Shown: positions 7,147 to 15,089 of the stretch, in pieces
Numbering within the stretch: position 1 is the first letter of the stretch
Layout: every line of letters begins with the position of its first letter
NCBI GenBank assembly: GCA_946401755.1
Contig: CAMIVH010000005.1
Location: forward strand, 1 to 24,263
Reading direction: 5' to 3'
Source: an uncultured Caryophanales bacterium
GTDB taxonomy: Bacteria > Bacillota_I > Bacilli_A > RFN20 > CAG-826
DNA length: 24,263 nucleotides
Translations under genes and position numbers: made by a program
Notes under the pieces: model-generated
Seen by the model: only the letters and a program-made list of their open reading frames with translations
Told to the model about the DNA's origin: nothing
Databases searched by the model: none

Positions 7147-10074
7147 TTATTCAGCAGCCACTACTGGGTCATCTTTTTTACGTAATGTTTTGAAGATTAC
7201 TAAGAAGCCCCAGGCAAAGAATCCGGCTCCAATAACAGCTTCTCCGATAAAGAGAAGTTCTTGCCAAATTGGAAGATCATAGCCAAGAATCTTTTGGTTC
7301 ATAGCATTGGAATTAGCTAAGGAATAGAGGATACCATGTGATGATCTTCTAAGCATCACGACATCTTCGATTTCACTCTTTTTAGCGGTTTTCCAATAAG
7401 CAGTACCGGTTAAGTTTAAGTCACCACCGGCGTAGGCCATTTGCTTACTATCCATATATTCATCAGTATGGAAGTCACAAATAACATGACCTTTGAAACC
7501 CCATTCTTCACGTAAGACAGTGGTTAATAATGGGTAGCTACCACCACACCAACGTAAACCAACACGAGTGAAGGAAGACATTAAGCCTGTGCTCTTGCCT
7601 TCTTTGATTGCGAATTCGAATGGTTTGAGGTAAAGTTCACGAATAGCTTGTTCTTTAACCCAATAAGATTGACCGTTATCAGAACGGTGTGTTTCTTGTT
7701 CGTTAAGAGCAAAGTGTTTAACAGTGGTATAGACGCCCTTAGCTTGAGCTTCTTTAATCACTGTAGCCGCCATTTTACCAGAGATAAATGGATCTTCAGA
7801 ATAGTATTCAGTATTACGGCCAGAGAATGGTGAACGATGTAAGTTCACGCCTGGGGAATACCAACCAGTATATGGAAGTTTACTACCATTTTGACGTTGG
7901 TCACCAAATAAAGCTTCATTACCAATGGAGTTACCTTCATCAGCAGCTAATTCGATGTTGTATGTTTGAGCAACAAGGACTTCAGAACAATAATAGCAAG
8001 TGCCATAGACTTCTGGAGTACCCATGAAGGCCACTAAACCAGTAGGACCATCGCAAGATAATGTTTTTGGTACACCTAAACGGGAAATCTTGTTTGTGGC
8101 ATACATACCTTTATTAAAGAGATCTAACATTTCGTTAAATTTCATTTGATCAAGGAATTCTTCCCATTTTGGATCATCGTATTCTAAACCAGTTAATTCA
8201 TCTAAGTGAATAGTCACAGGGGCGCCAGTTCTTGGCATATTTGTGTATTCATTTGGATTATCAGAAGAGGTTTTAGAAATACGGTTAATGAATTTCTTAT
8301 CGACTGTTAAGTCTTCAGTGGTTGGCATCACTGGGAATGATGCTTCAAAATCTTGACGTGTAAGATTTTGTTGTAACATCTTGTTTAAGTATTCAACTTC
8401 ATCTTTGTAGTTTTTATAGAAGACTGGTTCGACTTTAGTACCGGTGAGTGGGTCGTTTTCAAATCTTGCTTCGTTAGGAAGATTCTTTGTGACGACATCA
8501 GAATCGGTATGAGCATCAGGACCCATATAGAACTTATAGTCACCATCATCTAATTCGTAGCCTTTGAAATCATTGCCGTTTTTATCTTCGTCATCGAAAC
8601 TGGCGAAATCATATGGAGTAACTGTAATTTGAACAGTTTCTTCTTCACCAGGGTTAAGCATCTTTGTTTTAGCAAAACCAACGAGGACTTTAGCGGATTT
8701 TTCAATTTCACCAGCTTCGTATGGAGCAGAAGCATAGATTTGAACGACTTGTTTACCGGCTTTAGCGCCTGTATTAGTAACTTTCACATCAATGGTGAAA
8801 TCTTCATCAGCTTTAAGCGCAGCGGCTTCTAATTCCGCTTTATTGGTGATTTCTTGTGTGAAGGAAGTATAACTTAAACCATAACCAAATGGATATAAGA
8901 CGTGTTGGTTATACCAAGCTTCACCACTACCCACAGAAACTTTTTCCATTTCGGCGTAGCGGGTTTCGTAATAACGGTAACCAAGATAGATACCTTCTTC
9001 GTAAGCCACGGAGAAGTATGGTTTTAACTCACCATCAACGATGAAAGCATCGCCATATGGAGAATCACTTTCTTTGGTGGAGTTATCACCAAAGTTTTGC
9101 CATGTTGGATCTTGGTCATAATGAGTATAAATGGTATCGGTTAAGTGACCAGATGGGTTAACAGTACCATTTAAAATTCTACCTAAGGCCATAATACCAG
9201 TGGCGCCTGGGCTACCAATTAACATAGCACCATCGATTTTGGCATTATAAGCTGGATCGCTGGCAATCTTTAAGAAAGCCATATCGATATTGTTAGAACC
9301 ATTGAATAAGACAATAACGTGACCGAAGTCTTGAGCACAAACGTGTTCAAGTAAGGCTCTTTCGTTGGTGTCTAATTCTAAATAGTGACGTCCTTCCACT
9401 CCATCAGCGGAAACACGTGGTAAGTCCCAGTTTTCACCAGCGATACGGGAGAAGACTACTAAAGCAGCATCTTTATAGTTGGCATAGGAATTAATTACGT
9501 CACTACCGTATTTGGAGATTTCTGTTTCACCAGTTTTTAAAAGTGGGATGGTATCACCGTGTTCCATTTTTGGGTTAGCACTACGGCCACTACCAGAAAG
9601 GGAATTATCGGAGTAGAAAGATTTTAATGTTGGGTTACATTCAAACCCAGCACTTGTTAATGAATCATAAATAGTTTTAAGAGGGACGGTTTGTGTTGGA
9701 GCAGCAGAACCAGAACCACCATAAACTAAATTAACGGAGTTTTTGCCAAAAATAGAAACTTTGGCACCATTAGCTAATGGGAGAGCGTTACCTTCGTTCT
9801 TTAATAAAACCATACCTTCTTCACAGATTCTTTGTGTGGTTTCATTAGCGTTTTCAAGAGCCTTTTCTTTGCTTTCAAAGTCTGGCTTGTAATAACGATA
9901 TTTCACGTTAGGATCAATTCTCGCTCTTTCACCGCCAAGCACGCCATTAATAAGATCGCCAAAGACATTGACGGCCACAATATTTGCGGCGATGACAATT
10001 GCCGCATATACGACGGTGGCAGCAGCCCAAGCAATTACTTTTTTGCTTTTTAATAATTTCTTAAATACATTCAT
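7147..10074 (-). CDS. Membrane-anchored glycoside hydrolase family 3 protein, permuted domain order
   Basis: 975 residues. It is a predicted exo-acting beta-glycosidase of GH3 (beta-glucosidase, xylosidase or related; substrate not readable). Domains run in reversed order: GH3_C-like (about 86-405, starting EEGMVLLKNEGNALPL and ending in PFGYGLSYTSF), FnIII-like (about 425-495, VKVTNTGAKAGKQVVQIY), then the catalytic GH3_N barrel (about 635-890). The barrel shows SCDGPTG, the RSPFSGRNTEYYSEDP signature, KHFALNEQE and the presumed nucleophile Asp867 in VICDFHT, where most relatives have SDW. A similar reversed order is known for some rumen GH3 enzymes (Ruminococcus albus, Butyrivibrio). Hydrophobic helices lie at 13-36 and about 938-962, with Lys/Arg after the second, so both ends appear tethered and the catalytic part lies outside. 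The start has GAGG nine bases upstream; the gene begins 14 bases after the CBM lipoprotein gene and shares its operon. Confidence 0.92.
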   Translation of the reverse strand: MNVFKKLLKSKKVIAWAAATVVYAAIVIAANIVAVNVFGDLINGVLGGERARIDPNVKYRYYKPDFESKEKALENANETTQRICEEGMVLLKNEGNALPLANGAKVSIFGKNSVNLVYGGSGSAAPTQTVPLKTIYDSLTSAGFECNPTLKSFYSDNSLSGSGRSANPKMEHGDTIPLLKTGETEISKYGSDVINSYANYKDAALVVFSRIAGENWDLPRVSADGVEGRHYLELDTNERALLEHVCAQDFGHVIVLFNGSNNIDMAFLKIASDPAYNAKIDGAMLIGSPGATGIMALGRILNGTVNPSGHLTDTIYTHYDQDPTWQNFGDNSTKESDSPYGDAFIVDGELKPYFSVAYEEGIYLGYRYYETRYAEMEKVSVGSGEAWYNQHVLYPFGYGLSYTSFTQEITNKAELEAAALKADEDFTIDVKVTNTGAKAGKQVVQIYASAPYEAGEIEKSAKVLVGFAKTKMLNPGEEETVQITVTPYDFASFDDEDKNGNDFKGYELDDGDYKFYMGPDAHTDSDVVTKNLPNEARFENDPLTGTKVEPVFYKNYKDEVEYLNKMLQQNLTRQDFEASFPVMPTTEDLTVDKKFINRISKTSSDNPNEYTNMPRTGAPVTIHLDELTGLEYDDPKWEEFLDQMKFNEMLDLFNKGMYATNKISRLGVPKTLSCDGPTGLVAFMGTPEVYGTCYYCSEVLVAQTYNIELAADEGNSIGNEALFGDQRQNGSKLPYTGWYSPGVNLHRSPFSGRNTEYYSEDPFISGKMAATVIKEAQAKGVYTTVKHFALNEQETHRSDNGQSYWVKEQAIRELYLKPFEFAIKEGKSTGLMSSFTRVGLRWCGGSYPLLTTVLREEWGFKGHVICDFHTDEYMDSKQMAYAGGDLNLTGTAYWKTAKKSEIEDVVMLRRSSHGILYSLANSNAMNQKILGYDLPIWQELLFIGEAVIGAGFFAWGFLVIFKTLRKKDDPVVAAE

Positions 10075-10088
10075 GAGCGATTCCTCGC

Positions 10089-11219
10089 TTATAAGATTTG
10101 TGAACCTTTAGCATTGCCCCAAGAAAGTGTTTGTGCTGTTTCAAATGTTAAGCAGTCAATCATTGGAGCGGTAGCTTGAGCGGTACCATATAAAAGGTCT
10201 GTGTTATCTGTAATCATTTCAACAGTATTCTTACCTTTCACTAAAGCCACACTAGCGGTTAATGGATAATCAGCAAATGCTTTCCAACCCATACCTTGTG
10301 TAGGAACATCAGTGAAACTGATGGTGCCATAGTCAATGGATTCGCCATTCACTTTAATGGTGTATTTAGAAGCACCATTGGTACCAGTGGAGTTAATGCT
10401 GAATGCTGATTTGTATTCAGCGGATAAACGCATATCAATTTTGGCTGTACCAGCTTCATCAGAGTTAATTTCAAATTTTAAATTATTGCCATTGACATAA
10501 AGGAAGTGGACGAAATAACCATTGGATGCTTTGAGTTGGCCAGCTTCATCGTTTTCTTGAATTAAGCCTTTACCTCTTTGGCCACCGGAATAAGTGGCAC
10601 CACCCATACCCATACCTTTGGTAATGACATCGGAATATTCAGCTTCAAAGCGGTAGGCTTTTGGAGAACCTTCAGCACCCCATTTGGCGTATAAAGTGAC
10701 ATCTTCACTAAATGGACGTGTGAAATCGAAATATTCTTGTTGTGTTTCTTTATCAACAACCCAACCAATGAAGGCATAGCCAGCACGTGTTGGATCTGCT
10801 GGTCTAGTTGCGGCTTGTTTTTGAATAACTTCAACTTTTGTCGCTTCTGGAGCACCAGCATAGTTTAAATCAAATGTACATGTAAGTCTTTCTAACCAGT
10901 GGGCAAAGATTTTAGTGTTTTTAGTAATTGGTTCTTCGAAATCAAATTCGGAGTCTTTGTCTTGGTCATCATGCCAACCATCAAAGATAAAGTCTTCTCT
11001 AACTGGTTCTTCTTTTGGTTCTTCGACGCATTCGCCTTTCTTAACGGTCACTTCTTTGAAGACGTCTTCAGCGGCGGTCTTCTTATAGTTGAGACGGAAA
11101 GTAACAACTGGGTCAGAACCTGATTGACCACTAGAACCACCATTGCTACCACATGCAGCTAGGCCAAGTGACATAGAAAGCATGCCAGTAAGCAAGAGTG
11201 TTTTTGCAATTTTTCTCAT
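10089..11219 (-). CDS. Lipoprotein with two InlB-type repeats and a CBM6/35-like domain
   Basis: 376 residues. The N-terminus is a lipoprotein signal: MRK, hydrophobic stretch, lipobox LAAC with Cys23, then a Gly/Ser linker. Two Listeria-Bacteroides repeats follow (about 38-108 with FIFDGWHDD and IFAHW, and about 112-180 with YAFIGWVVD and TLYAKW). From about 188 to 362 there is a beta-rich domain opening with YRFEAEYSD and containing a Gly-rich loop, YFVHFLYVNG, KYTIKVNG and a closing IDCLTFE. This pattern fits CBM6/CBM35-type carbohydrate-binding modules. No enzymatic motif is seen, so the likely role is binding glycan at the membrane surface and presenting it to the GH3 encoded 14 bases downstream (inference). 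The start is supported by a GAGG ribosome binding site eight bases upstream and a good promoter at 11258-11286. Confidence 0.85.
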   Translation of the reverse strand: MRKIAKTLLLTGMLSMSLGLAACGSNGGSSGQSGSDPVVTFRLNYKKTAAEDVFKEVTVKKGECVEEPKEEPVREDFIFDGWHDDQDKDSEFDFEEPITKNTKIFAHWLERLTCTFDLNYAGAPEATKVEVIQKQAATRPADPTRAGYAFIGWVVDKETQQEYFDFTRPFSEDVTLYAKWGAEGSPKAYRFEAEYSDVITKGMGMGGATYSGGQRGKGLIQENDEAGQLKASNGYFVHFLYVNGNNLKFEINSDEAGTAKIDMRLSAEYKSAFSINSTGTNGASKYTIKVNGESIDYGTISFTDVPTQGMGWKAFADYPLTASVALVKGKNTVEMITDNTDLLYGTAQATAPMIDCLTFETAQTLSWGNAKGSQIL

Positions 11220-11257
11220 GTTTAATACCTCGTTTTCTAAAATTACAATTATCTATT

Positions 11258-11286
11258 ATTTTATGGATAAGACTCCTATGAGTCAA
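11258..11286 (-). promoter_or_regulatory. Promoter of the CBM lipoprotein-GH3 operon, embedded in a hairpin
   Basis: On the minus strand TTGACT (11281-11286), 17 bases, then TAAAAT (11258-11263): five of six matches in each box and ideal spacing. Transcription would start near 11251, about 30 bases before the lipoprotein ATG. The -35 box falls in the apex and upper stem of the hairpin at 11264-11307, an unusual overlap of promoter and putative terminator. Confidence 0.6.
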
Positions 11287-11307
11287 ACTCAAAGGAGCCT
11301 TTGTCCA
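11264..11307 (-). terminator. Long imperfect hairpin after the second GH3 gene
   Basis: TGGATAA-GACTCCTATGAGT pairs with ACTCAAAGGAGCCTTTGTCCA around a three-base CAA loop, giving about 19 pairs with one mismatch, one bulge and wobble pairs. It lies about 27 bases after the stop of the 1139-residue GH3. The sequence after it in the minus direction (TAAAATAATAG) is AU-rich but has no clean T-run, so termination may be partial and allow read-through into the lipoprotein gene. Confidence 0.5.
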
Positions 11308-11333
11308 TTTATAAAATTGGAAGGATGAAAGAA

Positions 11334-14300
11334 TTATCTTTCTTCTTTTTTGCGGAGGCCTTTAACAGCAACCACACAGCCGAATGCAAGAGCGAATAAG
11401 GAAGTTAAGGCAATGGCTGGGCCAATATCACCAAAGCAACCTTTCTTCTTAGGACTTAAGTCACCGGCTTCACCGTTTGCAGGTAAGATAGCGAGTTCGA
11501 CAATCTTACCACTGACGTTGTTGCCGTTTGTGAGAAGAACGTTAATACGAACTACGACATCTTTTTCTGGTTTACCAACGATGGCGTTGTTTTCAAATCT
11601 TAAACCAGCTGGAAGTGGAGTAGCCTCATCGATTGATAAGGTACCTTCAGCACCGTTAAGGACTGAGAGGGCGATATTGACGTCTTGACCGACTCTTAAA
11701 TCATATCTAGCATCAGCATCAATATTTTCTGTTGAAGCGGTGAGAGATTCTGTTGCACCACACTTAGCGGTCATCCAAAGTTGTTCTCTGACACTCTTTC
11801 TGACAGCATACCACCAAGAATATGATGGATAGTAGTCACCTTCATACTTGAAGGTTGGGCAACCTAATTCGGAATCCCATTCAGCATCAATGTAGCTGCC
11901 GAAACCACGTTGGTCTAAGTTAACGTTCATACCAGAAAGAACACGGTTATTAACGTTTTCATAGCACTTGAAGTTAACACTACTATTACCAGAGTGAGTC
12001 ATATCGGAAAGGACTGTACCTTCAAAGCCCCATTCTTCACGTGTGACTTCTGTTAATAATGGATAGGAAGCAGCGGTTTCCATTAAACCTAAACGGTTAT
12101 AGGAAGACATAACGCCAACTGATTTACCTTCTTGCATGACCATTTGGAATGATCTGAGATAGATTTCACGTAAAGCTTGTTCACTAACGAATGTGGAGAC
12201 ACCTTCACGGCCTTTTTCTTGGTCATTAACAGCAAAGTGTTTGAAGTAGCAGTAGACACCTTTTTCAGTTGCAGCACCGACGATTCTAGCAGCGATACGA
12301 CCCATTAAGAATGGATCAGCTGAGAAGTATTCGAAGTTACGGCCACCAAATGGAGAACGGTGTGTGTTACAACCACAGCCTAACCAACCCCAGTTAGCAC
12401 CAGAGCCTTCTAAGCCGAGCATTTCACCACGTTCAGTGGCTAAGTCAACATTGAATGTTGCGGCAACGATTGGTTCACCAGCCCATAAGATACCATGCCA
12501 TGTATTTGGACCATCGGAATCTCTTGTGCTTGATTTGCCAATTTCGTCCATTTTTGGGTTAGAGAAGTTGCCATTAGCGACAAAGTTTTCTAATTCATCA
12601 TATGTCCATTGATTGAGGAATTCGACCCACTTTGGATCATCTTGTGGGACATGCTTCATTTCGGAGAGTTGAATACGATCGGCTTTAGCAAGAGCTTTTT
12701 CTTGTTGTGTCCAACCTAAGGCTTCAATATCTTCTTTGGATCTGTAAGCAGCCTTTGGAACGTATTCGTATTTGTTTTCGACTTCATTACCGTCTTTATC
12801 AAGAATTCTTTCAAGATCGAGATCGGCAAGGTTGAATTCGTGTGTTAAGAATTCTTCAACACGGCTACCTGCTTTAACCTTACGGTCTTCGAGTGTTGGG
12901 TGTGTTGGGAATGTCTTTTGGAAATCAGCACGACTCATGTGTGTGAATTCGATATCGTTTTCACCTGGTAAGGAGCTATAGAAACCTCTATCGGTGAAAC
13001 GGTTTTCGACTTTATGACCTGTGAAACGGTCATTTTCGTATTTAATACCGGCTTTTTGGACTTTGAATTTCTTGGATTCGATGATGTTATGAGCATCTTT
13101 ACAAAGTAATAATTCGTAATCGCCACCATCTAATTCATAGCCAGCAAATTTATTCTTGTTAGCGTCAGTGTAGTCATAGCTAGCGACATCTTGGAGATAG
13201 AAGCTTAATTTGACTGTTTCTGAGGCACCTGGATCTAACAATTGGGTTTTGGCGAACGCACATAATGTGTGATCAGCTTTTTCAATGCCACCTTTGGTAT
13301 ATGGAGCTCTCCAATAGAGTTGGACAACTTCTTTACCAGCAACATTACCAGTGTTCTTAACTTCGACTTCGACTTCAAGAGTCTTGGTGTTTTGGTTAAG
13401 GACTGAACCTTCTTTATAGTTCATGTTGGTAATTTTTTGTGAGAATGATGTATAGCTTAAGCCATAACCGAATGGATAGATAACACCAGTACCATCGTTA
13501 TTTGTGCCGTCATACCAAGCATCAGCGTTAGCTTTGTTCTTCTTGGCCATATCGGCATAGACTGTTTCGTAGTAACGATAGTCGTAATAGATACCTTCTT
13601 CGTAGGAAACGTAAGAAGCTGGTTTAACACCGTTTAAGCCACCTTTAACAACTTTGAATTCTTCACCAGTAGCTTTACCACCTGGGAATTTGGTAATACC
13701 GAAGACAGAACCATCACCTTCCCAACGTGGGCTTTCTTTCTTGTTATAGTTCTTATCGGTACCAAGTGACATAATTGGGACACCGTTTTCATCAAGCATG
13801 GTGTCGTTTGGAATATAACATTGTTCACCATCAATGGTTTGTAAGTTTGTTTGAGCGTTATCAGCGAAGTTTTGATAGGTTGGATCTTGTGTGAAGTCAC
13901 GAGCCCATGTATCAACTGTTCTACCGGATGGGTTAACAGTACCTCTTAAGATTTCACCAACGGCTTTTGTACCATCTTGACCAGGTGTACCAATCCAAAG
14001 CACGCCAACGATCTTGTCGTCATTAGCGAATTTATCGCATTGGAAGACGTTACCGGAGTTGATGATAACCACAACTTTGTTAAAGTTTTCGGTGACCATT
14101 TTGAACATATCTTCTTCGTTTTTGGAAAGTTCAAGATAGTGTCTTGTGGAGAAGCCATCAGCGTCGAAGTCTCTAGCGTCACATGTCTTTTCATCAGCAC
14201 CTTCAGTACCCCAACGAGCAACAACGATAATCGCGGCGTCGTTGTATTGAGCAAATGATGCTTTGACATCATCGGTATAACTCTTTGCTGGTGTTTCACC

Positions 14301-14753
14301 AACTTGGTTGTAACCGGTACTGGAGTAGTTACCAGTGCTAACTTGTGGACCTTTACCGGACTTTTTTTCGTCCTTGTAGAAGCTTGTTAATGTTGGATTT
14401 AATTCGAATCCAGCGTTTTCTAATGATTGTTGAAGGTTCATACCACCTGAACCACCACCACCTGAGCCGCCGCCGTTATATGCGAGGCCAGTACTTGCTT
14501 TACCGAAAACAGAAATCTTGTTAACGGAATCTGCAGTAAATGGAAGAGCATTGTCTTTGTTTTTCATTAAGACGAAGCCTTCTTCAGCAATTTGAACGTT
14601 TAATGCTAATTCCTTTTTTTGAAGATCTGTTTTGTTGCCAACGAACCTGTTAAATGGTGCTTGAACTTCTTTCGCGAGTGTAACACCACCAGCTTGGCAT
14701 GCAGTAAGCAATAAGCCAGCAAAGGCAACAGGTAAAATTAATTTTTTCTTCAT
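11334..14753 (-). CDS. Lipoprotein-type GH3 glycoside hydrolase with Ig-like domain and GCFGDI C-terminal signal
   Basis: 1139 residues from ATG at 14753, chosen because AGAAAGGA precedes it by seven bases and the protein then opens with a clean lipoprotein signal (MKKK, hydrophobic, LTAC with Cys19). An in-frame ATG 51 bases upstream would bury the signal and is rejected. Order: GH3_C-like (about 57-435, EEGFVLMKNKDNALPF to PFGYGLSYTSF), FnIII-like (about 459-525), GH3_N barrel (about 706-945) with RDSDGPN, RSPFGGRNFEYFSADP, KHFAVNDQEKGREG and the presumed nucleophile Asp917 in VLSDMTH. A C-terminal Ig-like stretch (about 1022-1093, PLPAGLRFENNAIVGKP) resembles the putative-Ig He_PIG type. 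The tail is KKKGCFGDI (to 1110), a hydrophobic helix and KGLRKKEER. It is likely a cell-surface exo-glycosidase; the substrate is unknown. Closest relative in the window: the GH3 at 15090-18473. Confidence 0.92.
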   Translation of the reverse strand: MKKKLILPVAFAGLLLTACQAGGVTLAKEVQAPFNRFVGNKTDLQKKELALNVQIAEEGFVLMKNKDNALPFTADSVNKISVFGKASTGLAYNGGGSGGGGSGGMNLQQSLENAGFELNPTLTSFYKDEKKSGKGPQVSTGNYSSTGYNQVGETPAKSYTDDVKASFAQYNDAAIIVVARWGTEGADEKTCDARDFDADGFSTRHYLELSKNEEDMFKMVTENFNKVVVIINSGNVFQCDKFANDDKIVGVLWIGTPGQDGTKAVGEILRGTVNPSGRTVDTWARDFTQDPTYQNFADNAQTNLQTIDGEQCYIPNDTMLDENGVPIMSLGTDKNYNKKESPRWEGDGSVFGITKFPGGKATGEEFKVVKGGLNGVKPASYVSYEEGIYYDYRYYETVYADMAKKNKANADAWYDGTNNDGTGVIYPFGYGLSYTSFSQKITNMNYKEGSVLNQNTKTLEVEVEVKNTGNVAGKEVVQLYWRAPYTKGGIEKADHTLCAFAKTQLLDPGASETVKLSFYLQDVASYDYTDANKNKFAGYELDGGDYELLLCKDAHNIIESKKFKVQKAGIKYENDRFTGHKVENRFTDRGFYSSLPGENDIEFTHMSRADFQKTFPTHPTLEDRKVKAGSRVEEFLTHEFNLADLDLERILDKDGNEVENKYEYVPKAAYRSKEDIEALGWTQQEKALAKADRIQLSEMKHVPQDDPKWVEFLNQWTYDELENFVANGNFSNPKMDEIGKSSTRDSDGPNTWHGILWAGEPIVAATFNVDLATERGEMLGLEGSGANWGWLGCGCNTHRSPFGGRNFEYFSADPFLMGRIAARIVGAATEKGVYCYFKHFAVNDQEKGREGVSTFVSEQALREIYLRSFQMVMQEGKSVGVMSSYNRLGLMETAASYPLLTEVTREEWGFEGTVLSDMTHSGNSSVNFKCYENVNNRVLSGMNVNLDQRGFGSYIDAEWDSELGCPTFKYEGDYYPSYSWWYAVRKSVREQLWMTAKCGATESLTASTENIDADARYDLRVGQDVNIALSVLNGAEGTLSIDEATPLPAGLRFENNAIVGKPEKDVVVRINVLLTNGNNVSGKIVELAILPANGEAGDLSPKKKGCFGDIGPAIALTSLFALAFGCVVAVKGLRKKEER

Positions 14754-15089
14754 ATTATTTTCCTTTCTGTTATATTGCACAAGCTGTTGTCTCATCACGA
14801 GCACAACGCTATCAAATAATGCTTCCTAAAAGCTTATTCAAATCAAAAACGTATGCAATATGCCTTACACTTATATTCAAAATTATTTAGATATTAAATA
14901 ATATGACAATCTTGTGATTTAACACTATACTAATATCTCACCGAGAAAAAAAGGAGAAGGGAGTCTTCTTTTTGGCCAGGAATGAATTGCTTTAACAAAT
15001 CCTTAATTTAGCAACGCCAAACAATAAAAAAGTAAGGAGCAATCTAGAAAGGTTGCTCCTTGAACTTATTGGTTTTTATATGAGTTTAA
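14754..15089. other. Intergenic region between the first and second GH3 genes
   Basis: These 336 bases hold the terminator of the upstream GH3 (15034-15061), a long AT-rich leader and the AGAAAGGA ribosome binding site of the downstream GH3. A weak promoter candidate on the minus strand is TTGTCA (14904-14909), 18 bases, TAATTT (14880-14885). No ORF with a convincing ribosome binding site and no RNA gene is seen. Confidence 0.5.
15034..15061 (-). terminator. Intrinsic terminator after the first GH3 gene
   Basis: Minus strand: perfect 9-bp stem AAGGAGCAA/TTGCTCCTT, 10-base loop, then ACTTTTTTATT. It lies 28 bases beyond the stop of the 1127-residue GH3, so that gene is probably transcribed alone. 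Confidence 0.9.

Noticed and set aside
14754..14804. Upstream ATG start for the second GH3
   Set aside because: It adds 17 residues before a clean lipoprotein signal, whereas AGAAAGGA is correctly spaced before the ATG at 14753.
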